Source: Cephalopachus bancanus
Lineage: Eukaryota; Chordata; Mammalia; Primates; Tarsiidae
Direction: 5' to 3'
Length of the DNA: 64,000 nucleotides
Assembly (NCBI GenBank): GCA_027257055.1
Contig: JAPVLO010000115.1
Coordinates: forward strand, 1,860,001 to 1,924,000
Positions 1 through 11,444 of this stretch are shown here, one piece after another. The translations under genes and the position numbers were made by a program. The notes below the pieces were generated by a model. It searched no databases and was not told the origin of the DNA. It saw nothing but the letters and a program-made list of their open reading frames with translations. How positions within the stretch are numbered: position 1 is the stretch's first letter; every line of letters begins with the position of its first letter.

Positions 1-246
1 CATTACAAAGTACATAAATGTGTTATCTTATTACATATACTGCAAGAATATGTACATCTCTTATGAATCAATAAAGATAAAATTTAAAAAGGGATAACCT
101 TTTAACATTTTTTACATATTGCTGAAGTTTGCTAATATTTCATTTCGAACTTTTGCATCTATGAATTGACTTACGATATTTTATCACCAAAGTTCTTTTA
201 TGTTTTGGTTGTATGTTCTGAGATCATAAAAGAATTGGAAAGTTAA

Positions 247-543
247 TTTTTTTTTTTTTTTTTAGTTGGAGTCTCACTCTGTCACCTAGACTGGAGTACA
301 GTGATGTGCTCATGGCTACCACATCCTCTACCTCCTGGGCTCAGGTTATCCTTCAGCCTCAGCCTTAAGTAGCTGAAACTATAGGCACGCACCACTATGC
401 TCGGCTAATTTTTTTTATTTATTGTAGAGATGGGGTCTCGCCATGTTGCCCAGGCTGGTCTTGAAACTGTGGGCTCAGGCAATACTCTCACCTCGGCCAC
501 TCAAAGTGCTGGGATTATAGGCATGAGCCACCATGCCCGGGCA
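247..543 (-). mobile_element. Alu SINE, full-length dimer, antisense
   Basis: A T-run (247-263) is followed by the reverse complement of a dimeric Alu ending at the 5' end near 543. The 10-bp target duplication ggaaagttaa is exact at 237-246 and 544-553. It sits in the old antisense L1. Many substitutions suggest an older copy than the 39.6-kb one. Confidence 0.93.
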
Positions 544-1639
544 GGAAAGTTAATTTTTTTTCTAGTGGCTGGAACAATTTGTATAAGAGTAGTGATGATA
601 TTTCCTCCTTAAGTATTTGCTAGAATTCTCAAAGAGGTTTTTTTGTATGAAGGTCATAAGATTCAGTTTTTTAAATGAATATAAGCTATTTAAATTTCCC
701 ACTTCTCATTAGTTTTATAATGTGTTTTCTTAGAATTTGCTCATCTCTTCTAAATTTTTAGCTTACTAACGTGAAGTTATTCATAATAATGTAATAAGCA
801 ATTTTTATCTTTTTAATCTCTGCAGGAAGTGTACTAATGTATCTTTTTATTTCTGTCATTTATTAGTCACTTTTAAAAACTTGATCTCACAAGAAATTTA
901 TTAGTTTTGTTGCAAAGACAACATTTAACATTATATTTCCTAGTCTATTATCTTTATATACTTCCTTATCTTTTCTTTGGCTTAAAAAATATATTTTGGG
1001 GTATAATATCTAAGTTTTCTTCCCTAACTTATGTAGATAAATTTTAACATTTTGGTTTTCCCAACCTTTCTTCTTGTCTAATAAACACATAAAACTTTCT
1101 TTTAAGTGTGGCTTTTTTTCTTTAAACACAGACTTTTACATATAATATTTCCTTATCATTCAGTTACAAATATTTTCTAACATCCACTGTGTGGATTTTT
1201 TTTTTTGAACTCTGGGGCTTTTTTCAGAAACATAGTTATTAATTTCCAAATAATTGGAGACTTTGGAGTTTCCATTTTGTTATTGATTTCCAGCTTAGTA
1301 GCATGATGTGCAGAGAACATATTCTATATGATTTCAATCTTTGGAATTAATTGAGACTTCTTTTTGGCCCAGCACATGTTCAAATTATGTTAATTTGTCC
1401 ATGCCCACAATGTCATATATGTGTTCATTAAGACAGATAGAATAATCTATTATTCAAATCTTTTCATCACATATAAAAATTATGGATTTGCATAATTGTG
1501 AATTTGGATATTTCTCCAGATTTTTGTTTTTGCTTTTTAAAAATGAAACTATAGTATTAGATACAATCAGGCTTAAAATTGTTTTGTATTCTTGGTAAAT
1601 TGAACTATTTATTTTATAAAATTTACCTCTTTATGAGGG

Positions 1640-2412
1640 AGGAACCCCAAAACAGACAGAATTATCTTTGGAAAGCAGGCTCCTTGTAGTACATGCTTCC
1701 CCTGCTTAGCTAAGTGTTCCAGGAACCCATCAGCTAGTGTACCAGCTACTGTTGTGAGAGGCTGTGTTTGTTCATGGAATTTTTTTTTTTTTTTTTTTTT
1801 ACTTTTTTTTTTGAGTTGGAGTCTCACTCCGTCGCCCAGACTGGAGGGCAGTGGCCTTCCGGCCACCGCAGCCTCGACCTCCTGGGCTCTGGCGATCCTT
1901 CCACCTCAGCCTTCCAAGTCGCCGGAATTACAGGCATGTGCTACCACACCCGGCTGATTTTTTGATTTAGTGTAGAGATGAGGTCTCGCTGCCCAGGCGG
2001 GTCTCGAACCCGCGGGCTCAGGCAATCCAGTCACCTCAGCCTCCCAAAGGCGCGGGATTACGTGTTTGCCCATTTCGTGATGGATGATTTACACAAACAA
2101 CATGCCCACACCACTTTGAGTGTTTAGCAGTTTTTCTACCAAAAACATCATGATCCTCGTGCCCCACCTCCCTATTCCCTCCATCTCGCCAGGAGCAACT
2201 TTATTTTATTTCTCCAGATGAAAAAGTCCTCAAAGTGAAGCATTTTGCCAATGTGGAAGAGGTGAAACAAACAAACAAAAAATGGTAGAAGAACTAGAAG
2301 ACATCAAAACTGATGAGTTCAAAAACTGTTTTGAGCAGTGGAAAATGTATCTTGATGGGTATATTGCATCAAACGGAAAGTACTTTGAAGGTGACCAGTG
2401 TTCAAATATGTA
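1640..2412 (+). mobile_element. Tc1/mariner transposase relic, interrupted by an Alu
   Basis: Plus-strand translation across 2074-2388 gives the C-terminal end of a mariner-type transposase with frameshifts. A degraded D-N-x-x-x-HT-like stretch near 2085-2125 is followed by 'PPYS' (about 2170), a degraded FLFP-like stretch, 'KHFANVEEV', 'DEFKNCFEQWK' and 'GKYFEGD' near 2376. This order is the DD34D transposase C-terminus. An Alu at 1781-2061 splits the coding sequence just before this part. The left end is placed where the old L1 text stops, and no intact terminal repeat is visible. The element is inactive. Exact family (MARNA-like, Kanga-like or other) is not resolved. Confidence 0.7.
1781..2061 (-). 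mobile_element. Alu SINE, antisense, inside the mariner relic
   Basis: A T-run from 1781 is followed by an antisense dimeric Alu that lacks roughly 20 bases of its 5' end. Target duplications gtgtttgttcat (1764-1775) and gtgtttgcccat (2062-2073) match at 10 of 12 bases. Removing one copy rejoins the transposase reading. It carries the local variant 'gtagagatgaggtctcgctgcccagg'-like linker in degraded form. Confidence 0.92.
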
Positions 2413-3222
2413 TGCATAAATATACAATTTTAAAAAATAAATTCCATTGGGGGGGTCCCTTTTCATATCTCCAGTAAGGCTTTTTTCTGTAAAGTCTACT
2501 TTGATTATTGTTATAACTATCCCAACTTGTCTTGGTTTGTGTTTCCATGATATTGTATAGCCTATCACTTTATTTTTTAATTTGTCTATGTCTTTATATT
2601 TTATGTGGACCTTTTGTAAGCAAGTTGTATTTTTTCTTTCCTAATCCACTATGATAATTTTTTTGTTAATTGGAGATTTAAATCCTTTTATAACTAGGAA
2701 AATTCATGTTATATATTGAGTTTTAATATTCTCTATTTGTCCTGACTGTTCTACATTTCTTTTTTCCTTCTTTCTTGATGTGTTTTGGGTTACATATTTT
2801 TCTTATTCCCTATTTTTCTTCCTGTATCCCATCAATTAAGTAACCTTTTGCTACTTTATTTATTAAGTTAGTTGTTAACTTAGAGATTAAAACATGCATC
2901 CAGGTCTAACATTAGAATCCCTTCTCATACAATCCAAAGGCTGTGGAAAACTCTAACTCTCTTGTCTAGCATTCATATATATTTTAACGCATAAAAGTCA
3001 TTTTTATTGCACTTAATATTTACTATGTTTACACATAACATTTGCCATTTTTCTTTGTTCTTTATTCCTCTTGGCATCTGGAAGCTCTTGTTTGAATCAT
3101 TTTCTTCTGTCTTCCCTTTTTTCTGTTAAAGTCAGTTCCCAGTCTAATTGTTGCTCCTTTGAGGAGCAATGTTTTCTTTTTCTAATTCTGGCTGCTCTGA
3201 CTGCTTTTAAGACTTTACTCTT

Positions 3223-4198
3223 CCCTGTCTGTGCCAACTCCATGTCTGACAAAGGCCTAACATCAAGGATCTACAAGGAACTTAAACATGCTGAAAAGAA
3301 AAAAACAAACAGCCCCATTACAAAGTGGGCAAAAGATTTGAACAAACACTTCTCAAAAGAAGACATATGAGCAGCCAACAGATACATGAAAAAATGTTCA
3401 GCCTCACTAGTCATCAAGGAGATGCAAATTAAAACTACACTGAGATACCACCTAACTCCAGTCAGGATGGTCATCATCAATAACTCAAAAAATAACAGAT
3501 GCTAGAGAGGATGTGGCGAAAAGGGCACACTTCTACACTGCTGGTAAACTAGGAGTGTAAACTAGTACAACCTCTGTGGAAATCAGTGTGGCAAGTCCTA
3601 AAAGTTCTAAAAATCGACCTTCCATATGTCCCTGCAATCTCCCTACTGGGAATATACCCTGAAGAACTCAGATCACTCTATAAGAAACATACCTGCACAC
3701 GTATGTTTATTGCAGCATTGTTCACAATAGCAAGAACATGGAACCAACCATGCTGCCCATCAAAAGAGGACTGGATTGAAAAATGTGGTACATATACAGA
3801 ATGGAGTATTACACAGCCATAAAGAAGAACAAAATCATGAACTTCATAGCAACCTGGATGGAATTAGAGTTTATAATACTGCGTGACCTTTTACAGAAAC
3901 AAAGATCTGAGTATCGCATGTTCTCACTCATAAGTGAACCTTGAACAACTACCAAAATACCATAACACTAAAAGAAAAGGATTGACAGTAGTGGGAAACT
4001 GTTGGGGGGTGGGGTCGGGGAGGTGAGATTGACAGTAGTCGATATCTGCCTGGGGAAGGGAGGGCACACCTCATCAAGGCTATCTGCACAATAAGTATTT
4101 GTATACCTAACCCTGAATTGTACCCCACAGTTTTAAGATAAAAAATAAAATAAAATAATAGGTTAATAAAAATGATGAAAGTAGCATTTAAAAAAAAT
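3223..4198 (+). mobile_element. LINE-1, younger, 5'-truncated, sense
   Basis: The segment holds the last part of L1 ORF2 and the 3' UTR. Readable pieces include 'CTRMFIAALFTIARTWNQP' (about 3694-3750), '[23 protein letters not shown]' in two parts (about 3301-3369) and an 'EWSITQP'-like end. A T/A-rich tail follows 'ctgaattgtaccccacag' (about 4112). Target duplication actttactctt is exact at 3212-3222 and 4199-4209, so the copy is 5'-truncated by target-primed reverse transcription. Several frameshifts and stops disable it. The 3' end variant is shared with two tiny tails elsewhere in the window. Confidence 0.92.
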
Positions 4199-5090
4199 AC
4201 TTTACTCTTTTTTTCCTCAGAGGTTATCATTATATGCGTGCATTTCTACTTAACACACTTAGGGTTCATGGTGTTTTCTGAATCTAAGTTTTAGTGTTTT
4301 GTGTGAGGAAATTCTCAGCCATTTTCTCTTCAAGTATTATTTCTTTTCCATCTCTCTCTCCTTTACTTCAGGACCTTCAATTATATTACATGTTAGACCA
4401 TGTAATGTACTCCTTTTGTCTCTTATCCTCTCTTCTGTGTTTTCTATCATTATGTTTCCCTGTGTTTTATTATGGATATATTATTCTATACTAAATTCCA
4501 TCATGAACATTTTCTTTTTAACTATATCTAATCTTTTAAACCCATTCACTTGAGTTCTTAAGTTTCGCTTTTTCAGTTGTATAATTTTTATTTGATTATT
4601 TTTCAACTACATGATGTCCTTTTTTACAGTCTCTAGTTCTCTGTCAAAATTCGCAAAACTTGTGTTTTTAATCCTTGAACATAATAAGCAAAACTATTTT
4701 TAATCTGGAGCTTTTCTGAGTGTCTCCATATTGTCTGTTATTTCTGTTTATGCATGTTCATTTTCTCATGAATCTGGTTATTTTTTATTGGATGTCAGTA
4801 ATTGTATTTAAAAAAGTATAGAGATGATATGAAGATGACATTTTCCTTTAGAAATAATTGATATTTGCTTCTGTTAGCTTCCTAGGGACTCTAGTGATGC
4901 AGAGCCTTTCAAACCAATTTTGGGGATTGAAATGATTTGAAGATAAGCTGCAGCTTTGTGACAGCTAGTTTATTCCCCTTTATCCTTATTCCTAGGGCAA
5001 AGCCCTCTAGGAATCTAACCTAAAGCACAAAGGATTTATCAGGGAGAACCCAATTTCTTGGCAGAGATTGGACACGACTTTCATCTCCCT

Positions 5091-5200
5091 TTTTTTTTTG
5101 AGTTGGAGTCTCACTCTGTCGCCCAGATTGGAGTGCAGTAGCCGCTCCTGGCCACCGCAGCCTCGACCTTCTGTGCTCCAGTGATCCTTCCGCCTCAGCC
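5091..5200 (-). mobile_element. Alu, 5'-truncated right-arm fragment, antisense
   Basis: Only about 110 bp of the 3' half of an Alu is present, preceded by a T-run. The 11-bp duplication ttcatctccct is exact at 5080-5090 and 5201-5211. The short length is therefore an insertion-time truncation, not later loss. That is unusual for Alu, which normally inserts full length. Confidence 0.92.
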
Positions 5201-5730
5201 TTCATCTCCCTATTCTAAGGAGGCTGTTGAAAATACTGCTCAGCCTCATAGCAGTCTGTAAGGCTTTCTTTATATATGATCACACCATCTACAAATAAGA
5301 GTTTTACGTCTTCCTTTCCAATATGCCTTTTATTTAATTATCTTGCTGTATTGCACTGGATAGGACCTTCAATACAGTGTTAAATAGAAGTTGTGACAGA
5401 TGATCTCCTCACCTTATTTGTGATTTAAAAAAAAATCATTAAGCCTTGCACTGTTGTTTACAGGTTTTTCACAGAATACCCTTGATTAGATTTAGAAAAA
5501 TTCCCCTTTTTTACTTTTGTAGAAAGTTGTACAGGTATTATATTTCGGTGAATTTTTTTATTGAACTAACTACTGTTACCTTTTATAACATAGTGAATTA
5601 CTCTAATTTTTCAATTAATGAAATTGATTGATGGTCTTTCTATTATCAAAGAGATTTTTTTCTTCCATTGGTAGAGCTCATCAGCCTTGAGGCCAGTTTT
5701 TGTTTGAAATTTTTAATTAATCATTTTCTT

Positions 5731-5971
5731 TTTGGGTCTACTCTGTACCTGGAGTCATGGCTGATCCTGACCACCGCAGCTCGACTGCTTTTCAGCGATC
5801 CTCCTCAGCCTTCTGAGTAGCAGAATTACGGTTGCTACCACGCTCAATCTTTGATTTATTGTAAGATAGTCTCACCTGCCCAGGTGGGTCTCGAACCCGT
5901 GGGCTCAGGCAATCCACTCACCTCAGCCTCCCAAATACGCGGGATTACAGGCTGAGCCACCGAGCCCGGCT
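5731..5971 (-). mobile_element. Alu SINE, antisense, with many small deletions
   Basis: An antisense Alu is clear from 'cccaggtgggtctcgaaccc' to 'gagcccggc' (about 5878-5971). The first 140 bases lack single or a few bases at many places and there is no T-run. Flanks 'tcattttctt' (5721-5730) and 'tcaattttctt' (5972-5982) look like an imperfect target duplication. Confidence 0.8.
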
Positions 5972-6340
5972 TCAATTTTCTTAAGTGATATAAATTTGTT
6001 AAAGTTTTCTACTTCCCCTTGGGTCAGTTTTAGCAATTTGTGTCTTTTAGGGGAATTTTTTTTATTTGTCTAGGTTGTCCAATTTATTGTCATAAAGTTG
6101 CTTATAATATTCTCTTGTTATCCTTTTAATATCTTTAGGATCTATGGCAATATCTCTCTTTTTATTCTTCTTCTTTATTTCTTGATCAGTCTGGATAGAA
6201 ATTGTAAATTTTATTGATCTTCTCAAAGAATAAGTTTTTGGCTTCATTTTTTCTCTATTGTTATTTTATTAACTGCTCTTGGCTTTGTATTATTCTATCC
6301 AAATGCTTTGTGTTTAATTCGCTCTTCTTTTTGTAGTTTC

Positions 6341-6482
6341 CTTTTTTTTTTTTTTTTTTTAAGAGATGAGGTCTCAATATGTTGCCCAGGGTGGTCTTGA
6401 ACTCCTGGTCTCAAGCTGTCCTCCCACCTCAGTCTCCCAAAGTGCTGGGATGACAGGCATGAGCTGCTGCACCTGGCCCCTC
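6341..6482 (-). mobile_element. Free left Alu monomer (FLAM-like), antisense
   Basis: A T-run (about 6342-6360) is followed by a single Alu arm of about 120 bp, with no second arm. Flanking tagtttc repeats at 6334-6340 and 6483-6489 mark the target site. A single arm with its own tail is the structure of the old free-left-monomer families that predate dimeric Alu. Confidence 0.8.
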
Positions 6483-7029
6483 TAGTTTCTTAAGATAGAA
6501 GTTTAGCTCAACAATTTAGGTCCTTTTTAAAAATAGGCTTTTAAACTTGTAGCATTCCATCCTGTTACTGCCTTAGCTGTAACCCCACATTTTTGATAAA
6601 GTATTTTTAATTTTCATTCAATTCAAATATTTTCTAATTCCTCATGTGGTTTCTTTTTTTCAGAAAATTATTTAGAAATGTGTTGTTGAATATCTAAATA
6701 CTCAGGGATTTTCTTGGTTATTTTATCATTTTTCTTTTTTGCTTTATATATGTTTTTTAGCACCTGCACTCTTATTCTCTCTTCTATGGAATTTCAAATA
6801 TAGGTATGTTTATTGTTTGACATTATCTAACATATTCACATTTTTTGCTCAATATTTAAAAATCTTTCTTCTCTCTCTTCACCTTGTACGGTTTCTGTTC
6901 TCTCTTCACGTTCACTTGCTTTTCCTCTGTTTCGTCCATTTGGCTAGTAAGTCCATCCCATACATTTAAAAAAATTTTTGAAATAATATATTTTAACACT
7001 AGAATTTTTATTTAAAAATATTTCTTTTC

Positions 7030-7323
7030 AGACAGGCTCGGTGGCTCAGCCTGTAATCCCCCGCATTTGGGAGGCTGAGGTGAGTGGATTGCCTGAGTCT
7101 GCAGGTTCGAGACCCACCTGGGCAAATTGGCGAGACCTCATCTCTACAATAAATCAAAAAATCAGCGGGGTGTGGTAGCACATGCTTGTAATTCCGGCTA
7201 CTCGGAAGGCTGAGGCGGAAGGACTGCCGGAGCCCAGCAAGTAGAGGCTGCGGTGGCCGGGAGCAGCCACTGCACTTCAGTCTGGGTGACAGAGTGAGAC
7301 TCCAACTCAAAAAAAAAAAAAAA
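7030..7323 (+). mobile_element. Alu SINE, full-length dimer, sense
   Basis: Both arms and the A-tail (7308-7323) are present. The target duplication atttcttttc is exact at 7020-7029 and 7324-7333. It carries the window's characteristic variant, 'ctcagcctgtaatccc' at the start and 'caataaatcaaaaaatcag' in the middle. Confidence 0.95.
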
Positions 7324-8180
7324 ATTTCTTTTCTCTGCTGAGATTTTCATTTACTGAAATATGTCTAGTTTTACTTTATTGAGAACCATTATGGTAGCTA
7401 CTTTAAAGATCTTGTATTGTAGTTTGGTTCATCTCAGGCTTGGACTCAGTTGACTCTCTTCAGAATGTACTTCATCTTATTTATTCTTTGAAAGTCAAGT
7501 AATTTCAGATTATATCTTGAATATCATGAATATTAAGTTAGGAAGATTTGGGAATCTGTTTTTTGCTTGTTTTATAACCCAATGAATGTAGTTTTCTTTG
7601 TTTTAGCAGATAATTTTCTTGGCTGGACTTGAATTGCAAATTCTATTTCTCGGACAGCAGTTCTGTTCTTAATGCAGATCTTTGGTCTTTAGCTTAGCTG
7701 CTGTAAATCTGTTCCATACCTGAATAGTTGAGGAGTTATGTAGAGTCATGGGTAAACAGAGTTTGGGGATCTCCCATTTGTCTTTTTCCCTTTTGAGGGT
7801 CCCTCACTCTCCAAAATCCACGTGAACTGCCCAGCTTCACTTTCCTGGTTCCCCAAGTTAATGAAAAAAACAACAAAACAAAAACAAAAAAAATTACAGG
7901 TTCTTTTGTGCAAACTCATCTGCCTCTGAGCAGTCAGCTTAACCTCAGGCTAAAAGCCTTGGAGGTGAAAACTTATGTGGAAAGCTCCCTGGCTCTCTCT
8001 AAGCTAGTGTACATTCCCCACCTGTCTGTCTGCTTTTGTTCACTCTTCAGCACCTTCAGGCAGTTGGGTTTTGTATCCTGTCCAAGATTAATAGTTGTTT
8101 TCTCCAGGAGAAGGACATTATCTTATTCCATTATGCCTAGAAGTAGAAGTTCTCTTTCAGAATTCCATCAGGGAGGTGTG

Positions 8181-8764
8181 GAGAGGAGGAATACAAGGGT
8201 AAAGGACAGGACCCAGAACTGGCCTACTGTGCCACTTGTTGTAAATATTTCACTGATAAATTTCCTTGTTTCTTACATTAGCATTTAGACAATAGGATCA
8301 GACACCTTTCCTCCTAACCAAAAGGTCTAGACACACTAGCCTTTTAAGCTGGGAGCCTCAAAGTAGACCCAAGACATACACTTACTTCTATTTTGTTTGG
8401 AAAATTATTGGGTTTCAGGAATGTTCAGTAAGGCATGAATTAAGCCTGGTAATTGGAACATCATGTCACATGAGGAAGAATACTTTCAGACCCTTGCCAC
8501 CAGTGTTTTCCAGAAAGGACAGTATATACGGCCCTGTAAAAATTAGGCACAAGAGAATTAATTAGAAGGACCTGGAAGTTAGAAGAAGACAGGAAAAACC
8601 CATCATGAAATTCACACTGAGAAACAAAAACATGAAAAGTACTGGAGTTTATTAAATAATGACTTACTAAGCCATCTGGGTAATAAAGTCAGGAGCAAAG
8701 TATGGGTAGACAAGGGGCTACACAATGCCATTTGGGGCATGCATTTCACAGGGAGGGAACAACT
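8181..8764. other. No gene or repeat recognised
   Basis: Anonymous AT-leaning sequence. I see no open frame of note, no terminal repeats and no low-complexity tract. Confidence 0.5.
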
Positions 8765-8935
8765 ACATATTGAGTACCCACCATGTTCTGGGGCTGCTTT
8801 GGCTGCCTCATGGCCTTTATTGGACAGAGAAGGAACTGAATCTAGGAGGAGTTTATCACTTGTTCAAGGTTTCACAGCTAAGAGGTGACAGAGTCAGAAT
8901 GTGAATCATGGCCTGCTTGGCCTCAGAACAGGTAG
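8765..8935 (+). mobile_element. MIR SINE relic, sense
   Basis: The order of MIR landmarks is present: 'ttgagtacccaccatgttc' (8778), 'cagagaaggaactgaa', 'cacttgttcaaggtttcac', 'gctaagaggtgacagagtca'. It is an ancient tRNA-derived mammalian SINE, diverged and inactive. Confidence 0.8.
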
Positions 8936-8951
8936 AAAATCAAGCTGGGGA

Positions 8952-9372
8952 TGTTATGGTTTGGATATTTGTCCCCTCCAAACCTCATGTTGAAGTTTGA
9001 TCCCCAGTGTTGGAGGTAGGGGCTAAAGGGAGGTTTTTGTGTCATGGGGTGGATATACTATGCGTAGATTAATGCCCTTCCTTGGGAGCAAGTGAGTTGT
9101 TACTCTGTTAGTTTCCTGGGAGAGCTGGTTATTAGAAAGACTCTGACACTTCCTCCATCTTGCTTCCCCTTTCATCATGTGATCTCTGCACACACCTGCT
9201 TCCCTTTACTTTCTGCCATGAGTGGAAGCAGCTGAGGCCCTCACCAGATGCAGATGCCGAGTTTGACTTTTAATCAGTTGTGATTGATCAGAATTGTGAT
9301 CCAAATAAAGCTTTTTAAATATATGCATTACCCATCTCAGGTATTCCTTTAAGACATCACAAAAAGGACTTA
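8952..9372 (+). mobile_element. Solo LTR of the MST/MaLR type, sense
   Basis: It begins 'tgttatggtttggatatttg' and runs through 'catcatgtgatctctgcaca', 'atgagtggaagcagctgagg', an 'aaataaagc' polyadenylation-type signal and 'ctcaggtattccttta' near the end. That is the full layout of an MST-like mammalian LTR (ERVL-MaLR). No internal region follows, so it is a solo LTR left by recombination. Flanks gggga (8947-8951) and gggag (9373-9377) are a weak 5-bp duplication. Confidence 0.85.
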
Positions 9373-9377
9373 GGGAG

Positions 9378-10384
9378 AGAGAACTTTGAAATATTCTCTG
9401 GATCAGAGATTCTTGGCTTTTTCCAAGCCTCAAGACTTTAGTGTAGATAAGACAGATAGTGAATCTTTATCACCCACTCAGAAAAGTAAGCTGAAAGACA
9501 AATGAGCAAGACTGACATTGTTTAAAAAAATTAACCATGAATCTCAATTTATTTAAGAACAACAAAAAAATCATTGCACATTTCAGTGTCTTGATCATTA
9601 TTGACAACAAATTACATGAGCTATAAAGTCATAATGTATTCCAACCCATCAGGGTAAATGTGCTCAAGGCCTGGAGAATGATAACCTGGAGAAAGAGAAG
9701 CAGTCCATATTTGGATGCAGGAACACAGCAGGAAAGAAGCTGAATCAGACAGTGTCCTCAGGGGCATTGCAGCAGAGCAGCAAGAGGCAGCCAACAGGAA
9801 GCCAGGTTTCTCCCTGTCTTCTCCCATCCCCGCTCCACTCCTGGCTCACTCTTTGTCTGCAATCCATCTGGCCTCTTAGAGCTATTGACCAGGCTGCCCG
9901 AAAATCATTGCCCAAATTCCATCTACTCTCAAATCCATTTTTCCTTGCCTCAGAGAGAGCCAATTGGATTTCTCAATTAAAAAGTCATACAGTCACAAGC
10001 TTATATACTTCTAACAGGTAATATGGTGCAAGTTTCTTTTCCATGAAAATGTCATATTGGCTCCTTTGAGGAGTGAATGGAATATTTAAAATATTCTTTT
10101 AGTCTCTATGGCCCATTAAGAAGGATGCAAAGATGGAGCAGAACTTTGCTAAGGCTGCAGTAGAAACGTGTTCTTTAAGAAGCGTGGAGGCAGTGTGCTT
10201 CACTGATAATACCACCACTTAATCTTACATTATCAGGTTCTCTTTCTACTTTTCTACCTAGGTTAAAAAGTACGTAAGTGGACTATGTATTAAGAATACA
10301 CGTCTTTGATACATGTGAGCTAATTTTGACAATGTAGTTAGCACCTTCAAGGCTAATTAAACCAGCATTGCTTGTTTATTTACT
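9378..10384. other. No gene or repeat recognised
   Basis: Unique-looking sequence. A minus-strand 72-codon frame and a plus-strand 89-codon frame overlap at about 9745-10021. They lack recognisable domains and look like chance frames. Confidence 0.5.
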
Positions 10385-10455
10385 AATAAAAGTATCTACC
10401 ATTTACTGGACATGTACTTTGTGCCAGATAATACTGAGGCACTTTAAAAATGCAA
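10385..10455 (+). mobile_element. MIR-like fragment, sense
   Basis: The stretch 'catttactggacatgtactt' then 'tgtgccagataatactgagg' matches the conserved 5' half of MIR. It is short and diverged. Confidence 0.45.
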
Positions 10456-10459
10456 ACTA

Positions 10460-10985
10460 ATTTTAAAAATTAATTTCTGGTTGTAAAAATAATATACAAA
10501 TACATTCTCCTTACAAAAATTCAAACAATTTAAATAACACTGAAGCCCAATTTTATTCCAATCTCTGTTTCATTCAAGACTCTGCTGTTATACTGAAAAC
10601 AACAACCTTTCAGTTTGGTGTGTCCTTCCAGAATTTTCTGTGCACTTATATACATATGTTTCTGTAGAGGAGATCTAGTGCTATGCTTTTGTCTGTGTTT
10701 TTGTTTTATAAATAGAATCATCAGTATGTTTCACAATCAGTATGTCTTGACTATTTCTCCATGTTGGTTAGAGAGTTCTGGCTCATTCTTTCAAAATCCT
10801 ATTTCATTTTTCATAACAGGGTACCACTAAACTTTATTTAGCTATTCTGCTTTTATAGCACAATTAGGCTGGGGTTTTTTGTTTGCTTGCTTGTTTGTTT
10901 GTTTGTTTTTGCTTTTTCCTTTTGCTGTTACACACAAGTGTGCATTTCTGTATTCATCATCATATTTGGTGACTGTTAGCTTTCT
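10460..10985 (-). mobile_element. Old L1 3' UTR-like relic, antisense
   Basis: Text such as 'ctatttctccatgttgg', 'taacagggtaccac' and 'gctattctgcttttatagca' follows the antisense layout of an L1M 3' end. Family and limits are approximate. It contains a GTTT/GCTT-rich short repeat at about 10874-10907. Confidence 0.45.
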
Positions 10986-11444
10986 TGTTACCAATGAGAG
11001 TGTGCCTGCCATAAATGCAAAGTAAGCCATGACTTGTGTGTAGGTTGCACAGACATGATTTCAGAACCTCAGTTCCAGTATCTGAATATGGATAGGGCCA
11101 ACTGCATCTTATTTTGAGGATGGCTATTATGATATACCTCTGAAACTAGTTATATATTTTTCAGACAATAAAAAGGACAGCCAAACCATAGGAAACAAAT
11201 AGTCATTGTTTTTCTCTTGGTTTCTTTGCATTTTTAATTGGAATCTAGCAGGAATCTCCTGCAGAAATGAGGAATACAAACTCTTAATTAAGAAGCATGT
11301 ATTAGGTACATGGAGAATCCGTTTTTTCCAGACATTCCATGTACATGCCCTTTCCTTTACGCCCCACAGGTACAGATGCCACATCTTGCAGATAAAGCTC
11401 TGATGAGTGATGTTACCCTCTCATGGTTTCAGATCTCAAATAGC
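10986..11444. other. No gene or repeat recognised
   Basis: Anonymous sequence. Overlapping 85- and 65-codon frames on opposite strands near 11.1-11.4 kb have no domain signature. Confidence 0.45.

Larger units (their letters stand above)
1..5079 (-). mobile_element. Ancient LINE-1 (L1M-type), antisense, heavily interrupted
   Basis: Reading left to right the text follows the reverse complement of an old L1: ORF2 reverse-transcriptase region (about 560-1100), ORF2 upstream and endonuclease region (about 1250-1640 and 2440-2900), ORF1 region (about 2900-3211 and 4210-4700) and the 5' UTR/spacer (about 4700-5079). It is interrupted by an Alu (247-543), a mariner relic with its own Alu (about 1640-2412), a young L1 (3223-4198) and a truncated Alu at its right edge. 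No long frame survives, so it is dead. The left part (1-236) is the least certain. Family level is inference; RepeatMasker would settle the subfamily. Confidence 0.7.
5230..8180 (-). mobile_element. Second ancient LINE-1 (L1M-type), antisense
   Basis: The order again follows a reversed L1. The catalytic reverse-transcriptase region is at about 5280-5720, more ORF2 at 5985-6330 and 6485-6700, ORF1-like text at 6720-7015, and spacer/5' UTR-like text at 7330-8180. Three Alu-type insertions break it (5731-5971, 6341-6482, 7030-7323). It covers the same portion of L1 as the copy to its left. Right boundary is approximate. Open frames here, such as the minus-strand piece at 6062-6247 and the plus-strand 126-codon frame at 7908-8288, are chance or relic frames. 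Confidence 0.65.

Noticed and set aside
7908..8288. 126-codon plus-strand frame
   Set aside because: It lies across the spacer/5' UTR region of an antisense old L1 and has no domain.
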